Source of the DNA: Amycolatopsis endophytica | Lineage (GTDB): Bacteria > Actinomycetota > Actinomycetes > Mycobacteriales > Pseudonocardiaceae | DNA length: 64,000 nucleotides | Direction: 5' to 3' | Assembly (NCBI RefSeq): GCF_013410405.1 | Contig: NZ_JACCFK010000002.1 | Coordinates: 806,001-870,000 of the forward strand | Shown here: positions 1 to 9,190 of the stretch, piece after piece | How the letters are laid out: every line of letters starts with the position of its first letter | Numbering within the stretch: the first letter of the stretch is position 1 | Notes under the pieces: model-generated | Seen by the model: the letters and a program-made list of their open reading frames with translations, nothing else | Told to the model about the DNA's origin: nothing | The model's database searches: none | Position numbers and translations under genes: made by a program

Positions 1-574
1 GGATGCCGAGGAAGTCACCACGGAAGAAGTCCAGGAACCCGGCCTCCCGCACGACCTGGGTGTTACGGCCGCTGATCCGTTCGGCCAGTCCGCGCGCCGA
101 GGCGTACATCGCGAGCGTGGCGATGAAGGGCACCACCCGGCCGTAGGAGACGAGCACGCCGTTGACCAGCCCGCAGCCGAGGCCGACGCCGAGCGCGCAC
201 AGCACCATCACCACCGGGCCGTAGGACTGCGTCGCCAGCGTCGTCGCCCACACGCTGGACAACGCGACGATCGAGCCGACGGACAGGTCGATGCCGCCAC
301 TGATGATCACGAACGTCATGCCGACGCTGACCACCCCGATCGCCGCGGCCAGCCGCAGGATGGTCGACAGGTTGCCCTCGGTGAAGAACGCGTCCGGCCG
401 GGTCAGGAAACCGACCAGGCACAGCAGCACGAACACGGCCAGCAGCCCGGCCAGCCGCACGTCCACCGGGAACCGCCCGCGCGGGGCCTTCGCCGACGGC
501 GGCGCGGTCCGCGGCGGCGGCGCCTCCGATGAGGAACCGGCTTCGGGCAACACCGACGAGGGGTCCTTCGTCAT
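1..574 (-). CDS. Sugar ABC transporter permease, RbsC type (partial)
   Basis: Membrane subunit of a ribose/galactose/xylose-type importer. The first 191 codons are present and the C-terminus lies beyond the left edge. The start ATG at 574 overlaps the stop of the upstream ATPase gene (ATGA), so the two are translationally coupled. A proline/serine/alanine-rich cytosolic tail of about 30 residues precedes the first hydrophobic helix. The conserved segment GMTFVIISGGIDLSVGS, a hallmark of this permease family, lies near residues 80-96. Alternating hydrophobic helices follow. No substrate-binding protein is visible in the window; it is probably encoded further left. The sugar cannot be told from sequence, but the neighbouring ROK repressor suggests induction by a sugar. 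Confidence 0.93.
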   Translation of the reverse strand, partial: MTKDPSSVLPEAGSSSEAPPPRTAPPSAKAPRGRFPVDVRLAGLLAVFVLLCLVGFLTRPDAFFTEGNLSTILRLAAAIGVVSVGMTFVIISGGIDLSVGSIVALSSVWATTLATQSYGPVVMVLCALGVGLGCGLVNGVLVSYGRVVPFIATLAMYASARGLAERISGRNTQVVREAGFLDFFRGDFLGI

Positions 575-2079
575 GCCGCACTTCCCTCCATCACCAGGTT
601 CAGGACGTCTGCTTCGGTCAGCTCGGACGCGGGCGCCTCGCGGACCACGTGGCCCTCGCGCAGCACGAGTACGCGGTCGGCGAGCCCGAGCACCTCGGGC
701 ATCTCGCTGGAGACCAGCACCAGCCCGACCCCGGACGCGGCCAGTTCGCGGATCAGCCGGTACAGCTCGGCCCGCGCGCCGACGTCCACGCCGCGGGTCG
801 GCTCGTCGAGCAGCAGGATCGAGCAGCCGCGCACGAGCCAGCGCGCCACGACCGCCTTCTGCTGGTTGCCGCCGGACAGGGTGCCCACGGCGCGACGCGG
901 GTCGGCCGGGCGCAGGTCGAGCTGTTCGAGCCGCTGCGCCGAATCGCCGAGTTCGCGCGCCCGCTCGGTGAACCCGAAGCGGCTGTAGGCGGGCAGGCTG
1001 GCCAATGTGACGTTGTGCGCCACGGACATCTCCAGCAGCAGCGCCTGGCTCTTGCGCTCCTCGGGAGCGAGCCCGATCCCGGCCCGCACCGCGGCGGGTA
1101 CGTCACCGGGGCGGAGGCGCTTGCCCTCGACGAAGACCCGGCCGCCGTCCGGTTTGCGCGCACCGAAGATCGTTTCCAGCAGTTCGCTGCGCCCGGCGCC
1201 GACCAGACCGGCCAGGCCGAGGATCTCACCGCGGCGCAGCGTGAAGCTGACGTTCTCGAACTCGCCGCGCCGGGTCAGGTTCTCCACGCGCAACAGTTCG
1301 GTTCCGGTGTCGAGCGTGGATTCCAGGCGCTCCGGGTAGACCGTTTCGACCCGGCGGCCGGACATCAGCGACACCAGGTGGTCGGTGGACACGTCGGCGA
1401 CTTCGAGCCCGGCGGCGACGGTGGCGCCGTCCTTGAGCACCGTGACGCGGTGGCCGATGCGGCGGATCTCCTCCAGCCGATGCGAGATGTAGACGACGGC
1501 GACTCCGTCCGCCGTCAGCTCGCCGACGATGCGGAACAGGTTGTCCACCTCGTCGGAGGCCAGCGCGGCGGTGGGTTCGTCCATGACGATCAGGCGCGCG
1601 TCGTGGACCAGCGCGCGGGCCATCGAGACCAGCTGCTGCCCGGCGGCGGAGAGGTCGGCGACCTCGCGGTCCGGGTGGATCTCCGGGTGTCCCAGGCGGG
1701 CCAGGAGTTCGGTGGCTTTCGCGCGGGCCTGCCGGTCACGGGTGAAGCCGCCCTGCGACGGTTCGTGGCCGAGGAAGATGTTGTCGGCCACCGACAGCGC
1801 GGGGATCAGGTCCAGTTCCTGGTACATGGTCGCGATCCCGCGGCGCAGCGCCGCGACCGGCGAGGACAGGGTGACTCCTTCGCCGCGCCAGCGGATCTCG
1901 CCCGCGTCCGGCTGGTGCGCTCCGGCGAGCACCTTGATCAGGGTCGACTTGCCCGCGCCGTTCTGGCCGAGCAGGCAGTGCACCTCCCCCGCCCGCACCG
2001 ACAGCTCGACACCGTCCAGCGCCCGGACACCCGGGAACGTCTTGACAATGCCGCGCATGGTCAGCAGGTCTTCGGTCAT
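571..2079 (-). CDS. Sugar ABC transporter ATP-binding protein, RbsA/MglA type
   Basis: Energises import with the adjacent permease. It is 502 aa, the usual size for the double-cassette RbsA/MglA family. The first cassette has Walker A GQNGAGKST, a weak signature LSAAGQQ and Walker B LIVMDEPTAAL. The second has the degenerate Walker A GLVGAGRSE, signature LSGGNQQK and Walker B LLLDEPTRGVD. A degenerate P-loop in the second half is normal for this family, where only the first site is fully canonical. The start ATG overlaps the stop of the ROK gene by one base (TGATG), and the stop overlaps the permease start by 4 bp, so the three genes form one leftward operon. An open frame continues upstream, but that part overlaps the ROK gene and is not family-like. 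Confidence 0.95.
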   Translation of the reverse strand: MTEDLLTMRGIVKTFPGVRALDGVELSVRAGEVHCLLGQNGAGKSTLIKVLAGAHQPDAGEIRWRGEGVTLSSPVAALRRGIATMYQELDLIPALSVADNIFLGHEPSQGGFTRDRQARAKATELLARLGHPEIHPDREVADLSAAGQQLVSMARALVHDARLIVMDEPTAALASDEVDNLFRIVGELTADGVAVVYISHRLEEIRRIGHRVTVLKDGATVAAGLEVADVSTDHLVSLMSGRRVETVYPERLESTLDTGTELLRVENLTRRGEFENVSFTLRRGEILGLAGLVGAGRSELLETIFGARKPDGGRVFVEGKRLRPGDVPAAVRAGIGLAPEERKSQALLLEMSVAHNVTLASLPAYSRFGFTERARELGDSAQRLEQLDLRPADPRRAVGTLSGGNQQKAVVARWLVRGCSILLLDEPTRGVDVGARAELYRLIRELAASGVGLVLVSSEMPEVLGLADRVLVLREGHVVREAPASELTEADVLNLVMEGSAA

Positions 2080-3296
2080 CACGCCTCCACGCTCACCGGG
2101 GTTCCGGCCGGGGCCGGGGTCGGATCGTCCAGCAGGGGCCGGATCGCGGCCTGCGCCGCGCCGGTGCCGACGGCGCTGAAGCCCAGCCGGGACGCGACGA
2201 TGCGCGGGCCACCCGCCTCGGCGGTCACCGACCGGGCGGCCAGCTCGATCCGGACCGGTTCGGTCAGCCACTCCCGCAGCGCCGCGAAGTAGCCGCCGAG
2301 CACGACCATCCGCGGGCCGAGCAGGTCGGCGAACACCGCGATGCCGTGCCCGAGTGCGGCACCGAGCCGGGCGAGCGCGCCGAGGACGCGGCGATCGCCC
2401 TGCTGGGCGCGCTGGCGCACGACGGCGGTCCGCTGGGCCAGGTCGAGCGCCGGGTCGCAGACCAGGTCGCCGGGTGTGGCGAACGAGCGCAGGAACGCGT
2501 CGATGCCGACGGCGGTCTGCCAGCAGCCGCGGCGACCGCAGACGCACGGGTGGCCGGCCGGTTCGAGGGAGACGTGCCCGGCCTCCGCGCCGCGGAGCAG
2601 GGCGCCCCCGCTGATCAGGCCCGCGCCGACGCCGGGGCCGCCCAGCAGGAACACCACGTCCGGGCAGCCGCGGGCGGCACCGGTGTCGGTCTCGGCGAGC
2701 GCGGCGAGGCCGGCGTTGTGCCCGGCGGTGATGCGGTCGAGCGGGAAGCCGGTGCGGGCGGCGAGCCCGGCGGCGACGTCGACGTCCCGCCAGCGCAGCG
2801 AGGGCGCGGCGCGGACGGTGGCGTCGTCGGTCAGCCCCGGAACGGCGACCGCGATGCCGGCCACGGTGCTGTCCACTGCGGACATCGCGGCGTCGGCGAG
2901 TGCGGCCAGTTCGTCGAGGGTGCGCTCCGGGCCGAGCGCGCGGACGTCCAGCGCGGTGCGGCGCCGGGTGGCCGCCGTGCCGGAGAGGTCCAGGACGGTG
3001 CTGCCTACGTGGCCGGTGTCCACTTCCAGGCCGATGCCCCAGGCGGTGCGCGGTTTCAGCTCGACCAGCTGGCCCGGACGGCCGTGACCGCCCTCGTGCC
3101 GCCCGCCGGCGCGGACGAGATCGCGGCTTTCCAGCTCGGCGACCAGGTTGGAGACGGTGGCCTTGCCGAGCCCGGCGCGCACCGCGAGCTGGGCGCGCGA
3201 CTGCGCGCCGTGCCGGCGCAGCAGCCGGACGAGCAGGGCGAGGTTCGCCCGCCGGACACCGGCACGATCCGTCGGCCGGTCGAGAGTGTGCGGCAC
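2079..3296 (-). CDS. ROK-family transcriptional regulator
   Basis: Sugar-responsive repressor, 405 aa. An N-terminal winged helix (about residues 15-75, ending near GKATVSNLVAELE) precedes a sugar-kinase-like ROK domain. The cysteine zinc motif CVCGRRGC is present in the second half. It is the first gene of the operon that continues into the ATPase and permease, so it probably controls that importer and its own synthesis. The chosen start is GTG at 3296, with GGAG about 10 nt upstream and the first residues PHTLDRP. A near-perfect 21-bp palindrome at 3398-3418 upstream is a candidate operator. The inducer is unknown; homologues bind glucose, xylose, N-acetylglucosamine and related sugars. Confidence 0.92.
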   Translation of the reverse strand: MPHTLDRPTDRAGVRRANLALLVRLLRRHGAQSRAQLAVRAGLGKATVSNLVAELESRDLVRAGGRHEGGHGRPGQLVELKPRTAWGIGLEVDTGHVGSTVLDLSGTAATRRRTALDVRALGPERTLDELAALADAAMSAVDSTVAGIAVAVPGLTDDATVRAAPSLRWRDVDVAAGLAARTGFPLDRITAGHNAGLAALAETDTGAARGCPDVVFLLGGPGVGAGLISGGALLRGAEAGHVSLEPAGHPCVCGRRGCWQTAVGIDAFLRSFATPGDLVCDPALDLAQRTAVVRQRAQQGDRRVLGALARLGAALGHGIAVFADLLGPRMVVLGGYFAALREWLTEPVRIELAARSVTAEAGGPRIVASRLGFSAVGTGAAQAAIRPLLDDPTPAPAGTPVSVEA

Positions 3297-3397
3297 CGCG
3301 GAAGCTCCACTTCGCTGGGAAACTGGCCGGATCTCAGTGCTCTGGGTACCGGCCTACTCTGACTGGCGGGGTACTTCTGCCACAATCCGGCAAAAGG

Positions 3398-3418
3398 AGT
3401 AACAATCGAATCGTTACT
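3398..3418. promoter_or_regulatory. Candidate ROK operator (21-bp dyad)
   Basis: AGTAAC and GTTACT form a perfect 6-bp inverted repeat around a 9-bp AATCGAATC core that is itself partly symmetric. It lies about 100 bp upstream of the ROK-ABC operon start, in a locally AT-richer stretch of an otherwise GC-rich gap (3297-3469). ROK repressors commonly bind such spaced dyads. Assignment to this regulator is inference from position; the second ROK gene nearby is another possible binder. Confidence 0.5.
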
Positions 3419-3469
3419 TTCGAACGAACCTGCCGAAAGTGCTACCACCAGGATGCAGAACGTGACCGG

Positions 3470-4666
3470 TCAGCCGGCGACGCTGAACGCGTGATCGGAG
3501 GCGAGCCAGGCGGCGCCGATCACCGCCGCCTGATCCCCCAGCTCGGAGAGCACGATGGGCAGGTTCCCGGTCGCCAGCGGCAGGGACCGCCGGTAGACGG
3601 AGCTGCGCACCTCGGCCAGCAGCGTGTGCCCCAGATGCGCCACGCCGCCGCCGATGACGACCATGCCGGGGTTCAGGAAGCTCACCAGCGAGGCGACGAC
3701 CTGCCCCAGCCTGCGCCCACCCTCGCGCACGAGCGTCACCGCCGCGAAGTCCCCCGCCTGCGCGGCCTCGGCAACGTCACGAGCGGTCAACGCCTCCCGC
3801 GCCTCCAGCAACCCCGCCAGATATGGTGACCGCCCGCTGCGGGCCAGCGTCAGCGCGTCCCGGGCCAGTGCCGCGCCGCCGAAGTAAGCCTCCAGGCACC
3901 CGACCTCGCCGCAGGCACACGCCGGGCCGTAGTCGTCCAGCTTGATGTGCCCGATGTCGCCCGCCGTACCCGCCACCCCCCGGTAGACCCGGCCCCCGAC
4001 GACGATCCCGCCCCCGATCCCGGTGCCGACCTTCACGAAGATCAGGTCGTCGAGCGAGCGCGCGACCCCGGCGTGCCGCTCCCCCAGCGCCATCACGTTC
4101 ACGTCGTTGTCCACCGTCACCGCGCAACCCCAGTGACCCGCCAGCCGGTCGCGCACGGGGAAGCGGTCCCAGCCGGGCATGATCGGCGGCGCCACCGGAA
4201 ACCCTTCGCGGAAACTCACCGGGCCGGGCAGCCCGATCCCCGCGCCCGCCAGGCGGCCCGGCGCGTCCTGCAGGACCTTCGCCGCCAGCTGCTCCACCCG
4301 GTCCAGCACCGGCACCGGCCCGCGCCGCACGTCGCAGTCCTCCACCGCGTGCGCCAGCACCTCGCACCGCCCGTCCGTCACGGCCACGCCCACCGACGTC
4401 GCCCCGACGTCCACGCCCAGGAAACGCACGTGGCCCGCGAGGCGGACCATCGTCGAGCGGCGGCCACCGCGACTGGCCGCCGGACCACCCGCCGACACCA
4501 GCCCGCCTTCGGCCAGCCGGGTGATCTCGGCGGCGAGCCGGGCCCGCGGCACGCCCAGGCGTTCGCCGAGTTCGACCCGCGCCAGCGGACCCTCGTCCCG
4601 CAGCAGAGCGAGCAGTCCGGCCTGCTCGCGGGTCTCGGCCGACGGGGGAAAACCGCTGGTGGTCAC
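3470..4666 (-). CDS. ROK-family protein (regulator with kinase-like domain)
   Basis: 398 aa. Residues about 10-65 form a winged helix (GPLARVELGERLGVPRARL). The rest is a ROK domain with the phosphate-binding start LGVDVGATSVGVAV, the segment VKVGTGIGGGIV, the zinc motif CACGEVGC and GGGV near the end. It is therefore a second sugar-responsive regulator rather than a plain glucokinase, since the DNA-binding domain is intact. The start is taken as GTG at 4666 because AGGAGG lies 10 nt upstream; the open frame runs further up without family-like sequence. It is transcribed divergently from the isomerase gene at 4848 and probably controls it. Confidence 0.88.
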   Translation of the reverse strand: MTTSGFPPSAETREQAGLLALLRDEGPLARVELGERLGVPRARLAAEITRLAEGGLVSAGGPAASRGGRRSTMVRLAGHVRFLGVDVGATSVGVAVTDGRCEVLAHAVEDCDVRRGPVPVLDRVEQLAAKVLQDAPGRLAGAGIGLPGPVSFREGFPVAPPIMPGWDRFPVRDRLAGHWGCAVTVDNDVNVMALGERHAGVARSLDDLIFVKVGTGIGGGIVVGGRVYRGVAGTAGDIGHIKLDDYGPACACGEVGCLEAYFGGAALARDALTLARSGRSPYLAGLLEAREALTARDVAEAAQAGDFAAVTLVREGGRRLGQVVASLVSFLNPGMVVIGGGVAHLGHTLLAEVRSSVYRRSLPLATGNLPIVLSELGDQAAVIGAAWLASDHAFSVAG

Positions 4667-4770
4667 GGGGCACCAGCCTCCTCGCTGCTCGCGCGTCCAC
4701 CGACGATAGCCGGGCGGACCCGCCTTCTGGGCGGATCCGGCGGAACTTTGTTCGCAGAAGTCCGAAACCC

Positions 4771-4800
4771 TGGACACTTCCGGCGAAAGGCTCCTACGTT
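4771..4800 (+). promoter_or_regulatory. Candidate promoter of the isomerase-dehydrogenase pair
   Basis: TGGACA at 4771-4776 and TACGTT at 4795-4800 are separated by 18 bp and sit in the divergent gap between the second ROK gene and the isomerase. A start near 4807 would leave a leader of about 40 nt containing the strong AAGGAG site at 4836-4841. Confidence 0.45.
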
Positions 4801-4847
4801 GACCGGCGCACGTGGCAGGGGGTCGGTACTGACCGAAGGAGAAACCC

Positions 4848-5807
4848 GTGTCCCACTCGTCGTTCGACCGCCGCGGATTCCTGCGCACCGCGGCGGGGGC
4901 GACCGTCGCGGTCAGCGCCGCGGCACTCGCCGGATCACTGCCCGCGGCCGCGAGCCAGGGCGGCGGCCGTCTCGTTCCGCAGAACCAGATCGGCATCCAG
5001 CTCTACAGCGTCCGCGACAAGGTCTCGCAACTCGGCTTCCGCACGGTGTTCGAGGAACTGTCCCGCATCGGCTACCGCGAGATCGAGTTCGCGGGCTACA
5101 CCCAGAACACCGACATCCTCGGGCGGCAGATCACCGTGCCCGAGATCGCCCAGCTGCTGTGCGACTTCGGGCTCAAGGCCGTCGGCAGCCACGTCGGTCT
5201 CCCCAACTTCCGCGCCAATCTGGAAGGCGAACTGGACAACGCCGAAATCCTCGGCCTGAGGCACATCGGCACCGCCAACGCACCCACGAACGTGACCACT
5301 GTGGACGGTTACCGCGCGGCGGCCGACGAGTTCAACACCTTCGGCGCCGCCGCGCGCCGCCGCGGCATGAAGTTCTACCAGCACAACCACGCCGGTGAGT
5401 TCGCCTTCGCCACCGACCGGCCCGACGTCCGCCTCTACGACGTCTTCTTCCGCCACACCGATCCGCGCCTGGTGTACCTGGAGATGGACGTCTACTGGGC
5501 CTACGTCGGACAGCACCTCTACCCCGGCTTCGAACCGGCCGACTACATCACCCGCGCTCCGCACCGCTACCCGTTGCTGCACCTCAAGGACGGCGACGAG
5601 AACCCCGACAACCCCAACGGCTACGACATCGTCGAATTCGGCGCGGGCGACCTGCCCTACCGGAAGTTCCTGCGGCGCGTCAACGGCCGCGGCCGCTACC
5701 ACGGCATCTGGGAACAGGACACCGCACCGAACACGCTGCCCAACCCGCCCGGCTCGTTCGCCGCGGCCCTGCGCAGCTTCCGCGCACTCAAGGACCTCCG
5801 CGGCTGA
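4848..5807 (+). CDS. Tat-exported sugar isomerase/epimerase-like TIM-barrel protein
   Basis: 319 aa with a Tat signal (RRGFLR at residues 8-13, hydrophobic stretch to about 30, alanine-rich cleavage site near 36). The mature part is an AP-endonuclease-2/xylose-isomerase-like barrel starting IGIQLYSVRDKV. Metal-binding segments are visible: HNHAGEF, YLEMDVYW, LLHLKDGDE and GIWEQD supply the usual Glu/Asp/His ligands. The start is GTG with AAGGAG 7 nt upstream. It is followed 43 bp later by the secreted dehydrogenase-like gene, and the two are probably cotranscribed. Exported members of this broad family act on free sugars. Some relatives work on 3-keto-sugars or glycosides, so a role in extracellular sugar oxidation or lysis is plausible but unproven. 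Confidence 0.85.
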   Translation: MSHSSFDRRGFLRTAAGATVAVSAAALAGSLPAAASQGGGRLVPQNQIGIQLYSVRDKVSQLGFRTVFEELSRIGYREIEFAGYTQNTDILGRQITVPEIAQLLCDFGLKAVGSHVGLPNFRANLEGELDNAEILGLRHIGTANAPTNVTTVDGYRAAADEFNTFGAAARRRGMKFYQHNHAGEFAFATDRPDVRLYDVFFRHTDPRLVYLEMDVYWAYVGQHLYPGFEPADYITRAPHRYPLLHLKDGDENPDNPNGYDIVEFGAGDLPYRKFLRRVNGRGRYHGIWEQDTAPNTLPNPPGSFAAALRSFRALKDLRG

Positions 5808-5850
5808 CCCCGCAAACCCCCACCCGAAACCCCACCGGAGTGATGTCGCG

Positions 5851-8800
5851 ATGCACCCTGCCCTGAGACGGCTGCTCACCGCCGTGGCGGTGACGGCCCT
5901 GCCGGTGCTCGGCCTCGCCGTGCCCGCCGCACCCGCCATGGCCCAGGCGGAGGATCCCGCGCTGGACTGGAACAACTACGAGAAGATCACGCTCACCAAG
6001 AACGTCGGCGAGCCCATCGACCTGGCCGTGCTGCCCGACAACCGCGTCCTGCACACCGCGCGCAGCGGCGAGGTGCGGCTGACCGACCCGAAGACCGGCG
6101 TCACCAAGGTCGTCAACACCATCCCCGTCTACCAGAACTCCGAGATGGGCCTGCAGACGGTGACGCTGGACCCGGATTTCGCCGCGAACCAGTGGGTCTA
6201 CCTGTACTACTCCCCCACGCTCGACACCCCGGCCGGCTCCGCGCCCAACACCCTGCCCGAAGGCGCGGACGACTCCTACTGGCGGCAGTGGGAGGGCTAC
6301 GACGTGCTGAGCCGGTTCAAGTGGACCGGCGACTCGCTCGATCCGAGCACCGAACAGGAGATCATCCGCGTCACCACCAATCGCGGCCAGTGCTGCCACG
6401 TCGCCGGTGACGTCGACTTCGACGCCCATGGCAACCTGTACCTCTCCACCGGCGGCAACACCCCCGCCTCCGGCCCGAACGTCAACGGCTACACCCCGAT
6501 CAACGACGCGCCCGGCTACAACCCCGGCCTCGACGAGCGGCGCGGCTCGGGCAACACCAACGACCTGCGCGGCAAGATCCTGCGCATCCACGTCAACGAC
6601 GACGGCAGCTACACGGTCCCCGAGGGCAACCTGTTCGCGCCCGGCACCCCGCAGACCCGTCCGGAGATCTTCGTGATGGGCCTGCGCAACCCGTACCGCA
6701 TGACGGTGGACAAGGCCACCGGTGCGGTGATGTGGGGCGACTACGGCCCCGACGCCGGCACCGCCGACCCGGACCGCGGCCCGATGGGCTACGTCGAATG
6801 GCAGACCACCACGAAGGCGATGAACTCGGGCTGGCCCTTCTGCACGGCCGACAACACCCAGCCCTACCGGGACTTCGACTTCGCCACCCTCACCCCGGGC
6901 CCGGCGTTCGACTGCGCCGCACCGGTCAACGACTCGCGCTGGAACACCGGCCTCACCACGCTGCCGCCCGCCACCCCGGCCACGCTGTGGTACGGCGACG
7001 AGGACGACGACCAGCCGTGGCCCGAGCTGACCGCGTTTCGCTCCAGCACCGGACAGGCCCCGATGGGCGGCCCGGTCTACCACTACGACGCGGACAACCC
7101 GTCGGCCACGAAGTTCCCGCAGTACTGGGACGGCAAGGCGTTCTTCGGTGAGTTCTCGCAGGACTACGTCGCCGCGTTCACGCTGTCCGGCCCCGACGGC
7201 CCGGTGACGAAGCTGGAGAACTTCCTGCCCAACGCGGATCTGTCCACACTGGGCCAGCCGATCTGGGACAACCCGATGGACCTGGAGTTCGGCCCGGACG
7301 GCTCGCTCTACGTGCTGGACTACGGTGACGGCTTCTTCCGGCAGAACCCCGACGCCGGCCTCTACCGGATCGACTGGGCGCAGGGCGACAAGACGCCCAC
7401 CGCGCGGATGACCGCGACCCCGTCCTCCGGGCAGGCGCCCCTGACCGTGGCGTTCGACGGCAGCACCTCCAGCGACCCCGAGGGCTCCGCGCTGACCTAC
7501 GAGTGGGACTTCGACGGTGACGGCACGTTCGACGCCACCGGCGCGCGGGCTTCCCACACCTACACCGAAAACGGCCAGGCCGAGGCCCGGCTGCGGGTCA
7601 CCGACGACGCCGGCAAGCACGGCCTGACCTCGAAGCAGGTCACGATCGGCAACACGGCGCCGACCGTCGGGCTCACCGCACCGGCGCACGGCGGGTTCTT
7701 CGACTGGGGCGACTCGGTTCCCTACTCGGTGACCGTGAACGACCCCGAGGACGGCACGACACCGGACTGCGACCGCGTGGCGTGGGCGTTCGGGCTGGGC
7801 CACAACCAGCACGGTCACCCGGTCGACAGCGGCACCGGCTGCAGCGGCGCGGTGGTGACCCCGACCGACGCGGGCCACGGTGAGACGGAGAACGTCTTCG
7901 GCGTGCTCAACGTGACCTACACCGACAACGGCGCGAACGGTGTGCCCGCCGCGACCGGTGAGGCGCAGGCGATCCTGAACCCGAAGCTGATGCAGGGCGA
8001 GCACGCCGACACCAGCAGCGGCGTGACGATCACCGACGACACCTCGGCCTCCGGGCTGCGCTCGGTCACCGGGTTCGACGCCGGTGACTGGCTGGCCTAC
8101 GACCCGGTGAACTTCACCGGCATCACCGGCGTGCAGACCCGGGCACACGGTGCCGGACAACTGCAGCTGCGGTGGAACGCGGCCGACGCGGCGCCGTTCG
8201 CGACGGTCGACGTGCCCGCCGGGGACGGCTGGCAGACGGTCGAGACGGCGTTGGGCGGTCTGCCCGCCGGCGCCGGTCAGCTGTTCGTCACTTCGAGTGG
8301 CGGGGTCGATGTCGACGCTTTCACCTTCCAGGGCCCCGGTGTCGCCGACGGCACCGCGCCCGTCGTCACGGCGGAGCTGACGCCGTCGGCACCGACCGGC
8401 GCGAACGGCTGGTACACCGGGGACGTCACGCTCGCCGTCTCGGCGACCGACGACGGCACCGTGTCGAGCAGGCAGTACTCGGTGGACAACGGCGCCACCT
8501 GGGCCGACGCGGCGAACCCGGTGACGCTCTCGGCCGAGGGCGCGACCACGGTGCTGTACCGGGCGACCGACGGCAGCGGCACCGTGTCCGAGCCCGGCAC
8601 GGTGACGGTCCAGATCGACAAGACCGCGCCCGAGGTAACCGTCGCCGGGGTGACCGAGGGCCAGAACCCGGGTGACTCGGCCACGCTGACACCGGTGCTC
8701 ACGGCCACCGACGCGACGTCGGGGCCGGGCGCGGTCACCGCCACCCTCGACGGGCAGCCGGTCACCTCCGGCCAGGCGGTCGAGCTGTGGCGGCTGCCGC

Positions 8801-9138
8801 TCGGGGCGCACCAGCTGTCGGTGACGGCAGCCGACCAGGCCGGGCTCACCACGACGCGGACGGTGTCGTTCACGACCGGCACGTCCTACACCGACGTGCG
8901 GACGCTGATCGACCGGTTCCGGGACGCGGGCTGGGTGACGAAGGCGGGCGCGGTGCAGCTGCGCGTCACGCTCGACCTCGCCGAGTGGCATGCGGATGGC
9001 GGCCGGGTCCGGCCCGCGCAGGAGGCGCTGCGGCTGTTCGACGCCATGGCCGGCCGGCGGTGGAACGTGCCGGACCGGCTCGCGTCGGACACTCTCCGTC
9101 GTGACGCCGCCGCACTATCCGGTGCGATGAAGCCCTGA
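5851..9138 (+). CDS. Large secreted glucose/sorbosone dehydrogenase-like protein with PKD and CBM6-like modules
   Basis: 1095 aa. A Sec signal (residues 1-31, ending APAMA) is followed by a six-blade propeller of the glucose/sorbosone dehydrogenase family (about 40-510; segments ELRGKILR-like DLRGKILRIHV, GLRNPYRM and GPDGSLYVLDYGDGF are typical). Then come a PKD domain (about 515-600, YEWDFDGDGTFD), an Ig-like stretch (600-705), a CBM6-like domain (711-830, GDWLAYDPV ... VDVDAFTF), one or two OmpL47/Ig-like repeats (836-1010) and a C-terminal helical region (1015-1092) resembling FIMAH domains. Family relatives often carry a ThuA domain too; this one does not. Probably binds polysaccharide outside the cell and oxidises sugars. 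Cofactor (PQQ or other) is not evident. A strong terminator follows at 9152. Confidence 0.87.
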   Translation: MHPALRRLLTAVAVTALPVLGLAVPAAPAMAQAEDPALDWNNYEKITLTKNVGEPIDLAVLPDNRVLHTARSGEVRLTDPKTGVTKVVNTIPVYQNSEMGLQTVTLDPDFAANQWVYLYYSPTLDTPAGSAPNTLPEGADDSYWRQWEGYDVLSRFKWTGDSLDPSTEQEIIRVTTNRGQCCHVAGDVDFDAHGNLYLSTGGNTPASGPNVNGYTPINDAPGYNPGLDERRGSGNTNDLRGKILRIHVNDDGSYTVPEGNLFAPGTPQTRPEIFVMGLRNPYRMTVDKATGAVMWGDYGPDAGTADPDRGPMGYVEWQTTTKAMNSGWPFCTADNTQPYRDFDFATLTPGPAFDCAAPVNDSRWNTGLTTLPPATPATLWYGDEDDDQPWPELTAFRSSTGQAPMGGPVYHYDADNPSATKFPQYWDGKAFFGEFSQDYVAAFTLSGPDGPVTKLENFLPNADLSTLGQPIWDNPMDLEFGPDGSLYVLDYGDGFFRQNPDAGLYRIDWAQGDKTPTARMTATPSSGQAPLTVAFDGSTSSDPEGSALTYEWDFDGDGTFDATGARASHTYTENGQAEARLRVTDDAGKHGLTSKQVTIGNTAPTVGLTAPAHGGFFDWGDSVPYSVTVNDPEDGTTPDCDRVAWAFGLGHNQHGHPVDSGTGCSGAVVTPTDAGHGETENVFGVLNVTYTDNGANGVPAATGEAQAILNPKLMQGEHADTSSGVTITDDTSASGLRSVTGFDAGDWLAYDPVNFTGITGVQTRAHGAGQLQLRWNAADAAPFATVDVPAGDGWQTVETALGGLPAGAGQLFVTSSGGVDVDAFTFQGPGVADGTAPVVTAELTPSAPTGANGWYTGDVTLAVSATDDGTVSSRQYSVDNGATWADAANPVTLSAEGATTVLYRATDGSGTVSEPGTVTVQIDKTAPEVTVAGVTEGQNPGDSATLTPVLTATDATSGPGAVTATLDGQPVTSGQAVELWRLPLGAHQLSVTAADQAGLTTTRTVSFTTGTSYTDVRTLIDRFRDAGWVTKAGAVQLRVTLDLAEWHADGGRVRPAQEALRLFDAMAGRRWNVPDRLASDTLRRDAAALSGAMKP

Positions 9139-9151
9139 TCGGACGTTCCCC

Positions 9152-9190
9152 GGGCCACCCTCGGTGCGTGAGGCGCACTGAGGGTGGCCC
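9152..9190 (+). terminator. Strong hairpin terminator after the dehydrogenase-like gene
   Basis: Arms 9152-9168 and 9174-9190 pair over 17 bp with a single G-U wobble around a 5-nt loop (TGAGG). It lies 14 nt after the stop codon. It lacks a long U tract, as is usual in actinobacteria. Confidence 0.8.

Noticed and set aside
3056..3448. Extension of the ROK gene or a small gene upstream of it
   Set aside because: The frame crosses the candidate operator and differs from the ROK frame; the GTG at 3296 with GGAG gives the family start.
5788..8991. A 1067-codon open frame antisense to the dehydrogenase-like gene
   Set aside because: High GC leaves the opposite frame open. The product is Arg/Val/Gly-rich with no family features and the sense gene has clear domains and a signal peptide.
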